From NCBI GenBank assembly GCA_040182905.1, contig JARQWU010000178.1, positions 1-22,012 on the forward strand: a stretch of DNA of 22,012 nucleotides. Reading direction: 5' to 3'. Shown in pieces: positions 1-8,363 of this stretch; position 1 is the stretch's first letter; every line of letters starts with the position of its first letter. The DNA is from Barthelona sp. PAP020. Taxonomy: Eukaryota; Metamonada: BaSk clade. A model generated the notes under the pieces. That model saw only the letters and a program-made list of their open reading frames with translations. It made no database searches and had not been told where the DNA came from. The position numbers and the translations under genes were made by a program.

Positions 1-180
1 GTTCTTCCCCAAATATTTATGTATGAACGACACAATAGAATTTTAGGCTCGATTCCTCCACCTTGACTTTTGGCTGAAATTTCCTTGAAAGGATTTTTGG
101 GTTTGCTTTCTCTGTAAATAAATTTGTTTCACAATTGGACCAAAGTGTCAAGCCTCAATTATCATTTCTTTCTGTTGTGA

Positions 181-270
181 TACCGATTGTTGGCGTCTAA
201 TCAACCAAATTTAGAGGCTCTAATCGAAGAAGTGAAAAGGTCTTCAACACAAGAAAAAATGAAGATTTGA
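181..270 (+). CDS. possible last exon of an unidentified gene entering from the left
   Basis: An open frame of 29 codons runs to a TGA at 268-270 and lacks a starting ATG. Its composition is protein-like (it includes PNLEALIEEVKRSS, with varied codons) and unlike the AT-rich noncoding sequence nearby. A TCTAAT...AAATTTAG stretch at about 194-214 resembles the branch-point and acceptor arrangement of the CDK intron, so translation may begin just after base 214. The donor and earlier exons cannot be placed. It could equally be a chance open frame. The product is not recognised. Confidence 0.2.
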   Translation, partial: YRLLASNQPNLEALIEEVKRSSTQEKMKI

Positions 271-430
271 TGGATTCATAGCACACATGCACGGTTAATT
301 AATGAATCTCTTGAGTAGAAATATGTCAGTGTCATCACTGAATCAACAAATCCGTAAAATGAATTGTGAAAATAATTATTCTTTTCTTTCTTATATTTAC
401 CATTATTTGTTTGTTTTTGATATATCTCTT

Positions 431-492
431 GGTAAAGACTAGTTGCCTCCTGAGGGACTTAAACTTCGGTAATCAACTCTCCCCTTCGGCTT
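431..492. other. candidate structured RNA or 3' element with two C-UUCG-G motifs
   Basis: This 62-base stretch is clearly less AT-rich than its flanks. AGTTG at 441-445 can pair with CAACT at 474-478. Inside that stem are a small CCT/AGG hairpin (446-455) and a hairpin closed by the stable tetraloop context C-TTCG-G (464-469). A second CTTCGG lies at 484-489. It matches no snRNA, tRNA or SRP RNA that I recognise. It lies about 100 bases beyond the protease stop, so it could also be part of a long 3' UTR on the minus strand. Confidence 0.2.
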
Positions 493-591
493 TGACTGAA
501 ACATAGTATATATGTTTTCTGTGTTTATTTAAATCAAAACAAATTCAGTTGTTTCACAACTGGACACATTTATAATATTAAAAACATTTCA

Positions 592-2160
592 TTAAACCAC
601 ATTAGCAAAATTTGAAAACTTTGCTGGCATATCCACATGATTCATATTCATACTGTTGTTGTTGCGAAACGCTTGTTGATTATTGTAGTACAATTGTTCG
701 CTATTAAAATGTGATTGAGGTTGTTGGTTGTTGTAATATGGTTGAGGTGGGTGTTGTTGATTGTTGAAATGAGGTTGAGGATGAGGATGAGAATAAGGTT
801 GTTGACTGTTAAAATTCCCTTGTCCATTGTTATAATGAATTGGTTCTTTTTTTCCACAACAACAGCATTTAATGCAAAAAAAACAACAACAACAAGGAAT
901 TAAAATCACTAATGCCAAGAATATAATGGTGAATAACAGGCCTTGAAGTGAAGTTTGATGTTCAACAATTTTAACACAACCTTCTGCAGGTAATTGGCTC
1001 ACATCCAGTGGATTTTTCGTTGTGAAATCGCAAACAGACTTTGGAGTAACAGGATACACAGCACTGTTACATTCTGCTTGATTGAAACTGACAGAAGAAG
1101 CTAATTCTCGTAATCCACAGGCTTCTCCGTTTTTAGTTGGCATGGCAATTCTAATAAACCCATCTTCACCCCACTCTTTACCCCAACTATTTAAAACTTC
1201 AAAATATGGTTCACTATCTTCAATATTATACCCAACCAACACAACTGCATGAAGATCAGAAGTGTGTTCAATCAGATTTCCATCACAATTCTTGAGAACA
1301 CCTGAAGAATACGTTGCCCATGGACCAGCATTAACAGTAACCGAAATAGGACCTTTATGATAGAGGTAGGCCATCAATTGTTCATTAGTTGCTTCAACAG
1401 CACTAGAATCAGCCAATAAATTATGGATAAAACCCCAACACCTTGCATGAATGCTGTAATTTCTAGGAACTGGAGCAACACAATATTCACTTGCAGGATT
1501 GGCTGTATATGGCAGATCACACATAGTTTTGAAAGATAAAGGATCAGTTTTCAAGGTACTCATAGCATAACCACGATAAACTTGAGATCCAGAACAACCA
1601 CCTCCAAGATTACAGACCCAATCTTGACTAGACAAATAAACTTCCTTACCTGTTTCTTTTTTTACGTAAAATTCGCTCATAGCCATTCCAGATTGGGCAT
1701 AACAAGATCCACATGATCCCTGATTTCTAATAACCTTAAAATTTTGTTTATACGTATATTTATTTGGGTAAGTATTTTTCTGAGTATTTGTCAATGAATT
1801 GTACCAATAAGTGGCATTATAAACGAAATCGATTCCTTCAAAACACTTAGTATTATCAGCCGTTGCATAATTTGCACTGGTATCAGCTGCAAGAATACCA
1901 TCACGCTTATTTTTGAGGTGTTGAAGCAGTTCACCATCATCTGAACCAATCAGTTCATTTAAGTGTTTATCTAAAACAGGAGAGGATAAATCCTTTACTT
2001 TTTCAAATCTTTCTTCAAATAAAGCCTTTCTTATTAAATATTCAGTTGAAGAATACTCTCTTCCATGAATTTTCAAATATTGATCAAAGCTACTTTTTGC
2101 AAATGATTGTATTATCAAACAAATAAATATTAAACTGATCGTTTTTCTCATATTTAACAT
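592..2160 (-). CDS. membrane-anchored papain-family (C1A) cysteine protease
   Basis: This 522-residue protein is a cathepsin-like endopeptidase that probably acts in the endolysosomal system or at the cell surface. Residues 1-21 form a hydrophobic signal peptide. Residues about 25-60 resemble a shortened I29 inhibitory propeptide. The mature domain has the papain active-site set: oxyanion Gln147 and catalytic Cys153 in RNQGSCGSCYA, His304 in DLHAVVLVGY and Asn324 in NSWGKEWG. The residue after the catalytic Cys is Tyr where papain has Trp. After the catalytic domain comes a membrane segment at about 406-422. Nine cysteines follow at 423-435, a likely palmitoylation patch. The last 85 residues are a Gln/Asn/Pro/Tyr/His-rich tail. 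The predicted topology is type I, with the protease luminal or external and the tail cytosolic. ATG at 2158-2160 is the first Met; a second Met three codons on is equally possible. Family assignment is firm; location is inferred. Confidence 0.93.
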   Translation of the reverse strand: MLNMRKTISLIFICLIIQSFAKSSFDQYLKIHGREYSSTEYLIRKALFEERFEKVKDLSSPVLDKHLNELIGSDDGELLQHLKNKRDGILAADTSANYATADNTKCFEGIDFVYNATYWYNSLTNTQKNTYPNKYTYKQNFKVIRNQGSCGSCYAQSGMAMSEFYVKKETGKEVYLSSQDWVCNLGGGCSGSQVYRGYAMSTLKTDPLSFKTMCDLPYTANPASEYCVAPVPRNYSIHARCWGFIHNLLADSSAVEATNEQLMAYLYHKGPISVTVNAGPWATYSSGVLKNCDGNLIEHTSDLHAVVLVGYNIEDSEPYFEVLNSWGKEWGEDGFIRIAMPTKNGEACGLRELASSVSFNQAECNSAVYPVTPKSVCDFTTKNPLDVSQLPAEGCVKIVEHQTSLQGLLFTIIFLALVILIPCCCCFFCIKCCCCGKKEPIHYNNGQGNFNSQQPYSHPHPQPHFNNQQHPPQPYYNNQQPQSHFNSEQLYYNNQQAFRNNNSMNMNHVDMPAKFSNFANVV

Positions 2161-2424
2161 CCTGAATTAGAACAAAAAAAAATCCTTTCCTTTCCAGGGA
2201 AACGAATATATCAAAAAATTTTGATTAATTTTTGTCATTTTAACGAGACAAATCCTTGAATATTTAATTTTGGTAAAGAATGAACTGTTTTGAAAAAACC
2301 AAGAAGAAATTTCGGGTTTTTTATCAATAATACTTTTCAAAACAACGAACAATTATTTCAAAAAGAGTATTTTTCATCATGATTTCTCAAAAAGCAAATC
2401 AGTGGTCTTTTTTTATTTTTGATA
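2161..2424. promoter_or_regulatory. divergent promoter region, protease / WD40 gene
   Basis: The protease (-) and WD40 (+) start codons are separated by 264 AT-rich bases. Two short perfect inverted repeats stand out: TTTCC-AG-GGAAA at 2191-2202, about 30 bases from the protease ATG, and ATCAAAA-AA-TTTTGAT at 2210-2225. Either could be a dimeric factor site. No TATA box or initiator could be assigned with confidence. Confidence 0.4.
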
Positions 2425-3651
2425 ATGAATTTTGACTTGAATAACCATTCAACAGAAGCATTAATTAAAAAAACGATTTATGAAATGTCTTATTTTAGAA
2501 TCTGTGAAGAAGAATGTAAACCTTTAATTAATATTAAGGAAAATAACATATATGACTGTAAATATTCAACAAATGGGGAATATTTTGTAATTGGGTGTGA
2601 CAAAAATACAATTGTATTTGATACTTCCAGTGGAAAACACATAAAAACAATAAAAAATAATTCAAATACTGTTTATGGCATAGCTTTTTCACCCGATGGG
2701 CAATTTATGGCTACAGCTTCTTGGGATAAAACTTTCATTATCTATAATGTTGAAAATTTCTCCACGTTAATTAGACATCACAATTCAACACATGTTTTAA
2801 GTGTTTGTTTTTCAAAATGTTCAAATTATTTGTATATAGGTGATTACAAAGGAAATATCAAAAAAATTGATGTTTTCAATAACATTGTTATTGGTGAAAC
2901 AAGAGTTCACATTGCTTCTGTCATGAAAATGATTATTTTTTCAAAAGGAAAGTATCTAATGTCTGGAAGCAATGATAAAACTGTTAAACTAACTGATTTG
3001 AAGAACATGATGTGTCTTCACACATTCAATCATGATGGTTCTGGAAGAGCATTTACAGTAGATCCAACAGAACATTATCTGGCTATTGGTGATTATAATG
3101 GTGTTGTGAATGTGTGGAACATTTCTGATGGGTCATTCACAGACATGCTAACTTTTGATTCTCAAATATTTCAGGTTGAATTTCTAATGCCACATATTTT
3201 GATTATATCAGATGGTGATGGGTGTTTACTTACCTACAACATTAAAATGAAGCAAAACATTCAAAGAATTTCATGTCATTGTCAAAATACATTTTTTTCT
3301 CTGGCTATCTCACCAAATAAAACACAGTTAATTGTAAATAAACAAAATAGGGACGAAAAAAACGTGAGCAAATATCCAATCAAACTCATTCTAGATATGA
3401 CAAACGTTTCAAGAATAATCGAACTGTCCAAACAAAATGGTGATGTAATTTCATCGATCATGTCCATGAATTTAGATATGTCAATAGTCAGACAATTGAT
3501 AACAAATGGTGTCCATTTAAACACCAATGAATACAGTATGATTATTGACACTTGTTGGGATCTTATCGATATAAACCGAATCAACAATGGAAATATGTAT
3601 ATATTCCTGAACGAACCTGAAAGGGATCATAGTGACACTGATGATGATTGA
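2425..3651 (+). CDS. WD40-repeat beta-propeller protein
   Basis: This 408-residue protein has no identified orthologue. A helical lead of about 35 residues is followed by roughly seven WD40 blades up to about residue 325. Clear repeat cores are SPDGQFMATASWDKTFIIYN, GKYLMSGSNDKTVKL and HYLAIGDYNGVVNVWNI, each with the strand, SD/SGS turn and DKT/DGxVxxW pattern of the family. The last 80 residues are not WD-like and end in an acidic tail, HSDTDDD. Such propellers act as protein-interaction platforms, so a scaffold role is all that can be inferred. I start at ATG 2425, not the in-frame TTG six bases earlier. It converges on the RMI1-like gene, with 49 bases between the two stop codons, so their 3' UTRs almost certainly overlap. 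Confidence 0.88.
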   Translation: MNFDLNNHSTEALIKKTIYEMSYFRICEEECKPLINIKENNIYDCKYSTNGEYFVIGCDKNTIVFDTSSGKHIKTIKNNSNTVYGIAFSPDGQFMATASWDKTFIIYNVENFSTLIRHHNSTHVLSVCFSKCSNYLYIGDYKGNIKKIDVFNNIVIGETRVHIASVMKMIIFSKGKYLMSGSNDKTVKLTDLKNMMCLHTFNHDGSGRAFTVDPTEHYLAIGDYNGVVNVWNISDGSFTDMLTFDSQIFQVEFLMPHILIISDGDGCLLTYNIKMKQNIQRISCHCQNTFFSLAISPNKTQLIVNKQNRDEKNVSKYPIKLILDMTNVSRIIELSKQNGDVISSIMSMNLDMSIVRQLITNGVHLNTNEYSMIIDTCWDLIDINRINNGNMYIFLNEPERDHSDTDDD

Positions 3652-3700
3652 CCTTCATACAATCTACAAGTTTTACTTTTCATAATCTTAAGTTTTTCCT

Positions 3701-4198
3701 CTATTTAGTGGGAGAAATTAATTCAGAATGACAACCTCCTAAAACATCAATATTCTCTCCATCTATCATAAAAACTCCTCTTCTGTTGACTATGACTTCT
3801 TTTAAACTCAATTTACATCCTTTTGTATGCATTTGAATGTCGAATTCAGCACAAGGATTGCCAATCATATAAACTACAAAATCAAAAGCACCATCAGAAA
3901 CAGCAAATTTAAAAGTGTTTTGTAATAAAGTGGAAGAACATTTTTTGTTGGTGTTTGAAGCATTTCCTATGTTGATAACATCAACGATTTCAACTAAAAA
4001 TGGACCTTTCAAAATTTCTTCTTTTTCAAAATCAATATCCTTAGGTAATGATCCTTTACTGTAAAAAGATAATGAATTGACTAATAAATGTTCAAAAATT
4101 TCATTTTTGTTTTTTAAATGTACATTTAAAGCGGTAAAATAATTATTTCTTGGCTCAAATCCCAAAGAAATACATAAATTTTTCAAATCATTTGCCAT
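3701..4198 (-). CDS. RMI1: RMI1-like OB-fold protein (RecQ-mediated genome instability 1)
   Basis: This 165-residue protein resembles the N-terminal half of RMI1, the OB-fold subunit that joins topoisomerase III and a RecQ helicase to dissolve double Holliday junctions. The order matches the family: an N-terminal helical region with a SKGSLPKDI segment, then LKGPFLVEIVDVINIGNAS (first OB strand and the typical 'DI.NIG.S' turn), FAVSDGAFDF in place of the usual L.LTDG strand, and VNRRGVFMIDGENIDVLGG near the end (typically VRxGxLLLxxxNxxVLGGxV). It ends about nine residues after that motif, so the second OB domain of animal RMI1 is absent, as in yeast Rmi1. I use ATG 4198 rather than the TTG one codon before it. 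It converges on the WD40 gene. TDRD3-type OB proteins share this fold and are the main alternative. Confidence 0.75.
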   Translation of the reverse strand: MANDLKNLCISLGFEPRNNYFTALNVHLKNKNEIFEHLLVNSLSFYSKGSLPKDIDFEKEEILKGPFLVEIVDVINIGNASNTNKKCSSTLLQNTFKFAVSDGAFDFVVYMIGNPCAEFDIQMHTKGCKLSLKEVIVNRRGVFMIDGENIDVLGGCHSELISPTK

Positions 4199-4441
4199 CA
4201 ACGAAAAAAAAAGTTATGATTTTTGTTTACTTTTTCTTAGCACTTCATACTATTAACACGATTGCAAAAAACTTACTTAGATGACTAATTATTTTAATTA
4301 AGGAAACAAACTTTCAACACAAAAAAAAAAACATATATTTGTGTTTATACAATTCCCCATTTTATTTCATATTGTAAAGGATTTGACAATCTTAAACCTT
4401 CAACTTTTCATTATAATCAATTAAAATCAATAACCCAGAAA

Positions 4442-7400
4442 TCAGATTGTTGCGCAACCCAACAATGCTATGGTAACAACCTTAACATCATTTGATTCTG
4501 TTTTTGCAACAAAAGAATAGTTATAACAATAAATAACATCCTTTTCTGCTGAAATTGTTGGCTCAAATTTAATGGGAAATTTAACGAAACTATTGGCCTC
4601 AATGAACAATTGATCATGATACGTTACAAACTGTTTACCAATTTGAGGGCAAAATACAGTCATCATTTCGTCGCTACCATTATACAATTTCAACATTTTC
4701 TTACCATTGGAACCCAAAGAAACATTACCAAAATTGACGTACTGTGCCTTCACATGAAAATGATTATCATCCCCCTTTTTCAGATTCAATTGATTTCCCA
4801 ATACATTCAAATCATTTGGATTAACGATAATTGAGGGTGTATCTATGTGAAAGTGGCAAATTTGCTTAAAATTGTTGTTATCCCAAATATCAATATCAAC
4901 AATTCTATTCACATTTAATGTGGTTTTAAAAGGAATAGCAGTGAATGATTTAGCAAGAATCTCTCCTTCATTGGCAATAAAATCTACTTTATGTTTGGTC
5001 TTCTCAATATAAAAGCTCATGTCCTCTGAAAAAACATTTTGCAACAAAACACATCCAACAGAAACATAGCAAATTTTTGCAATTTTCTTGAAAATCTGAA
5101 AACTTGGCGAAATAACTCGAATATTTTTGGTTTTCAGCAAAATGTGTTTTTTTGACTGTGTCTTTCTTTTCAAACGTCCCTGTTTCAAACCTACTTGTTC
5201 ATTGATCACTGATGTTTCTTTACGGGCTTGAGTAGCCTTATGAGAAGTAATCAATGTTTGTACTTTTTCATCCTTCATATTGTCCCTCTTATTTATCAAT
5301 ATGGATTTGGGATATTGTGAATGATGTTTATTTTTTCTATACTCTGTGTTCTTTGATGATGATGTAGCATTTTTGGAGTTTACAAAATTATTGGCCATAA
5401 AGTATGTTGAAGCTTCATTGTTGATTTCTTTTTCTTCAAACTGCTCAACATGTTTTTCCAATGGCTTCATAACAGGTTTTTCCATCACAAAATTTTGAAT
5501 TTTTCGATTGGCTCTCTTTCGATCATTTTCCAAATCTTTACGATTAATTCCTTCAACTTTGAAAGAAATAGCTATCGATTCTCGATATTGGTCATTAATG
5601 AACACATTTTCAATGCTAAAATTATCAAACTTAACGTTAGCCTTGTTGAGATGATACAAACCATTCCCTATCATTCGTAATTGTTCAATATCTTCGTTAA
5701 TAACCTTGCTGAACACATCTTTATCATTTTTGGTCAATAAACGTCTTCTTCTGATCATTTCTGTACCATGGAAGATGTCTAATCTGACAGTTTCAACCTC
5801 ATCTAATTCATCATTAGCATCAAATACACTTAAATGAATTGTGATGTTGGTAGACGTCATTGCAGGCAATAAAAAGAGACCTTGAGGTTCGAATGTCAAA
5901 GCTACTTTTGAATTACTGGGCACGATATCTTCCAACAACAAATAGGCAGTTGTATGTCCAATATTACTCACTGAAAACGTTTGAGAAGCAACATAACCAA
6001 CTTCAATGGTTCCTAACAAAATTTCAGTTGGAAATTCCAAAATTGGACGTCCAAATGTACAAATCAATGGTGTTTTATAAACAATTTTAGGATTATTCAT
6101 GTCAAAAAACTTAATGACAGTGCGTACCGTAATAGGATAATCAATTGCATGATTTTCATCAAGTGACATGCATAACTCAAAATTCACTTCCGTTTTCGGT
6201 AAGATAGAAACTTGAGCCTTAGAAGGATCAATATTTTTTCTTTCTTTTCCTTGTAAATGTCTCGAAACTCCATTAACTTTCATGATTACCAAATTTATTG
6301 CAACATCATCACTATATATTTGCAAATTCATTGGTTTTTCAGTGTAATTCAACAAAACAAGCTCTCCTACACCCCAATCATTCAAAGGAACACAACCAAA
6401 ATCAACAACGGGAACTTTTGCAAGGATGGGTGGAAAAGAATTGCCTTTTTTCAATTTCATATTGTCAACACCAGATCTCAACTCATTAAAACTGGAAGAG
6501 TCTACAAATTTACCATGCTTTCCAATAGGTTGTCCACGATGAGTTCCACCAAAGTTTGGACGAGAGGGAAGCTTAATTGGAGAATTTGATTCAAATGAAT
6601 CTTTGGATGAGACTTTTGTCTTCTCCATAACAGAGTTTTCTGTCTCTTTAAAAGATAAATTTGGTGCAAAACTATCATAGTCTTCATAATGTATTTGATG
6701 CCTTAATTCTGATATCGGAGATGTAGCTTGATCCTTTGTAGGCATACTTTCAGAATAGCGATTTTCTTTTGATGAGTGTGGAAGATCATATGGTTGTTCC
6801 AAATAATCGTCGTGATTTGGTTCAGCTAATGATGTTGAAGGACTCACACGTACTGCAGGTTTAGAGAAAACTGGATGTTTTGAAAAGGCTTTTGAATTGG
6901 TATCAGAAACATTCAAATCCTTCATTGGTTTTTGTAATTGCTGAAGTCTTTCCAACCAACCCTTCTGATTTCTGAATTCCAGATCAGAATTATTATTTTG
7001 TTGCTGATATTGATCTTTTGGAACAACAATTTCATCTCTTTGCATATTGTGGGAAATGGAAGATGTAGATTGAATTTTTTTTGAAGAATTATGAATAGGA
7101 GTGTCCAATGGACTAGCTTTGTGAGAAACATAATCGTTAAAATCATCAGTTTCCGGTTCTTTTTCAACAAGATCCAGTGATTTATTCTCATTGTCAAATT
7201 TACCTTCAAAGTCCTTTCTTTGTGAAACATACGAAACTCTATTGACATTTTGACTATTAACAGTATCGTCTGATGTACTTGTAATCCTCTTATAATTCGA
7301 TGCATACACATCATCTATTTGCTTTTCATACTTCGCTTCCAAATTATTCAATGTTGTATCAAAATCAGAGGAGTTAGACCTAACTTCTGCAGAGGATAAA

Positions 7401-8152
7401 TGTTTTTGTCTTTTTATTGAACGTTTAGATTCTTCCAGTTCTTGTTGCTCTTGTTCTTGAATAAGAACAGGTGGCTCACTTAATGATACTGATGCAATTG
7501 GATAATCAATTAAAATAGTCTCTTTTTGCAATAAGTCAGGCAAATTTTCTTCAATATTTATGTCAGTTTTCAAAAATTGTTTGAATTGATGCCCAATTTC
7601 ATGAACTTCTTCATCATTCTGAATATTTTCATCCTCAAAGTGAGAAACATCGGTCAAAATCGCAGGAAACTTTGGATTGACATGGGATTTTCCCTTTTCG
7701 CTAAATTTCCTTTCAATACCCTTCGACTGATCATTTTTAACACTTGTTGATTTAAGCAAATTAGAAGGGATCCAACCATGATTGTCTCTTTCTAATAAAT
7801 TTGAAGATTTAGAAGAATTAATAAAAACATCTTCTTCTTCAAATGTATTTGGTTTTTCTATCAGTCTCATTTCTTGTTCTTCTTCATTATACCTATTTGC
7901 TTCATCTAAATCATCAAATGACAAAGGATTTGTTTTCTGCAAAAATAAAGGGTTAAAACTAAAATTATCTTCTTCATTATACAAGGATTTTCTGTTTTTT
8001 GGCAAGAATTTGGTTCGAGGTATGCTGGGTATTGGTGGACGAACTTCTGTTTTCAATTCTTCTGGGGTTCTTAAATAAACACCATTTCTTTCATTTTGTA
8101 ATATTCTATCTATTTCATTTTGTGTTAAATTGGTTCCTGATGGTGTTAACAT
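4442..8152 (-). CDS. large protein with ASH/PapD-type Ig-like domains, CEP192/SPD-2-like candidate
   Basis: The protein has 1236 residues from ATG 8152; the frame stays open 11 codons upstream to a TTG. The first ~570 residues are charged, Ser/Asn/Glu-rich and predicted disordered. Residues ~576-705 and ~700-808 are two beta-rich modules beginning VPVVDFGCVPLNDWGVGELV and RPILEFPTEILLGTIEVGYV. Both have the hallmark of ASH/MSP (PapD-like) domains: a hydrophobic strand, FG or LG, then V.LxNxxxxP or SNIG. A basic linker follows, then a final region (~1000-1236) with a further module (YVNFGNVSLGSNGKKMLKLY) that ends the protein. Disordered N-terminus plus several C-terminal PapD-like domains is the architecture of CEP192/SPD-2, a scaffold that recruits pericentriolar material. 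Hydin-like and other ciliary ASH proteins are alternatives. The divergent CDK neighbour is compatible with cell-cycle expression. Confidence 0.6.
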   Translation of the reverse strand: MLTPSGTNLTQNEIDRILQNERNGVYLRTPEELKTEVRPPIPSIPRTKFLPKNRKSLYNEEDNFSFNPLFLQKTNPLSFDDLDEANRYNEEEQEMRLIEKPNTFEEEDVFINSSKSSNLLERDNHGWIPSNLLKSTSVKNDQSKGIERKFSEKGKSHVNPKFPAILTDVSHFEDENIQNDEEVHEIGHQFKQFLKTDINIEENLPDLLQKETILIDYPIASVSLSEPPVLIQEQEQQELEESKRSIKRQKHLSSAEVRSNSSDFDTTLNNLEAKYEKQIDDVYASNYKRITSTSDDTVNSQNVNRVSYVSQRKDFEGKFDNENKSLDLVEKEPETDDFNDYVSHKASPLDTPIHNSSKKIQSTSSISHNMQRDEIVVPKDQYQQQNNNSDLEFRNQKGWLERLQQLQKPMKDLNVSDTNSKAFSKHPVFSKPAVRVSPSTSLAEPNHDDYLEQPYDLPHSSKENRYSESMPTKDQATSPISELRHQIHYEDYDSFAPNLSFKETENSVMEKTKVSSKDSFESNSPIKLPSRPNFGGTHRGQPIGKHGKFVDSSSFNELRSGVDNMKLKKGNSFPPILAKVPVVDFGCVPLNDWGVGELVLLNYTEKPMNLQIYSDDVAINLVIMKVNGVSRHLQGKERKNIDPSKAQVSILPKTEVNFELCMSLDENHAIDYPITVRTVIKFFDMNNPKIVYKTPLICTFGRPILEFPTEILLGTIEVGYVASQTFSVSNIGHTTAYLLLEDIVPSNSKVALTFEPQGLFLLPAMTSTNITIHLSVFDANDELDEVETVRLDIFHGTEMIRRRRLLTKNDKDVFSKVINEDIEQLRMIGNGLYHLNKANVKFDNFSIENVFINDQYRESIAISFKVEGINRKDLENDRKRANRKIQNFVMEKPVMKPLEKHVEQFEEKEINNEASTYFMANNFVNSKNATSSSKNTEYRKNKHHSQYPKSILINKRDNMKDEKVQTLITSHKATQARKETSVINEQVGLKQGRLKRKTQSKKHILLKTKNIRVISPSFQIFKKIAKICYVSVGCVLLQNVFSEDMSFYIEKTKHKVDFIANEGEILAKSFTAIPFKTTLNVNRIVDIDIWDNNNFKQICHFHIDTPSIIVNPNDLNVLGNQLNLKKGDDNHFHVKAQYVNFGNVSLGSNGKKMLKLYNGSDEMMTVFCPQIGKQFVTYHDQLFIEANSFVKFPIKFEPTISAEKDVIYCYNYSFVAKTESNDVKVVTIALLGCATI

Positions 8153-8363
8153 GCCAAATTTCTCATAAAAAACTATATATTCCAAAAGACTCTTACGGTT
8201 TCGCTAAAAAATTGACAATTATTACGAATCAATAATTTAATATGTTCTTTTATAAAAATATGCAAAACAATAACATCCAAAAAAAACAAAATGAAAAATT
8301 CTTCATGTCACCGCCAAAAAAAAATTTTCTTCTTTGTGAATAGTCTTATATTTATTGCATTAA
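8153..8363. promoter_or_regulatory. divergent promoter with E2F-like site, ASH protein / CDK
   Basis: These 211 bases separate the ASH-protein ATG (8152, -) from the CDK ATG (8364, +). The only GC block is CACCGCCAAA. Its core, 8311-8318, reads TTTGGCGG on the minus strand and fits the broad E2F consensus WTTSSCSS. It is about 50 bases upstream of the CDK start and is followed by an A9 then TTTT run. The match to E2F is by consensus only; no E2F gene is in the window. Confidence 0.35.

Larger units (their letters stand above)
1..591. other. left-edge intergenic region with possible structured element
   Basis: No complete gene is visible in these 591 bases. It contains a short open frame from base 1 to a TGA at 64-66 and a better candidate exon at 181-270 (listed separately). 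A 17-base element, TTGTTTCACAAYTGGAC, occurs at 124-140 and 549-565 with one difference. The second copy lies inside a stem (CAGTTGT, loop TTC, ACAACTG at 546-562), which is within the 3' UTR of the protease gene on the minus strand. A second hairpin, TCAGTG-TCAT-CACTGA, is at 326-341. Bases 431-492 are less AT-rich than their flanks and are listed separately. No tRNA could be folded. Confidence 0.5.

Noticed and set aside
44-60. tRNA B-box-like GGCTCGATTCC
   Set aside because: No T-stem, acceptor stem or A box could be folded around it.
2279-2288. AATGAACTG resembling the Entamoeba GAAC promoter element
   Set aside because: One or two matches in AT-rich DNA are expected by chance, and the CDK intron donor (GTATTT) does not match the Entamoeba donor type.
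8153-8235. N-terminal extension or upstream exon of the ASH protein (TTTTTTAG acceptor near 8204-8211)
   Set aside because: The frame is open to a TTG at 8185 and an acceptor-like TTTTTTAG precedes it, but no donor or upstream ATG exon in a matching frame could be found, so ATG 8152 is used.
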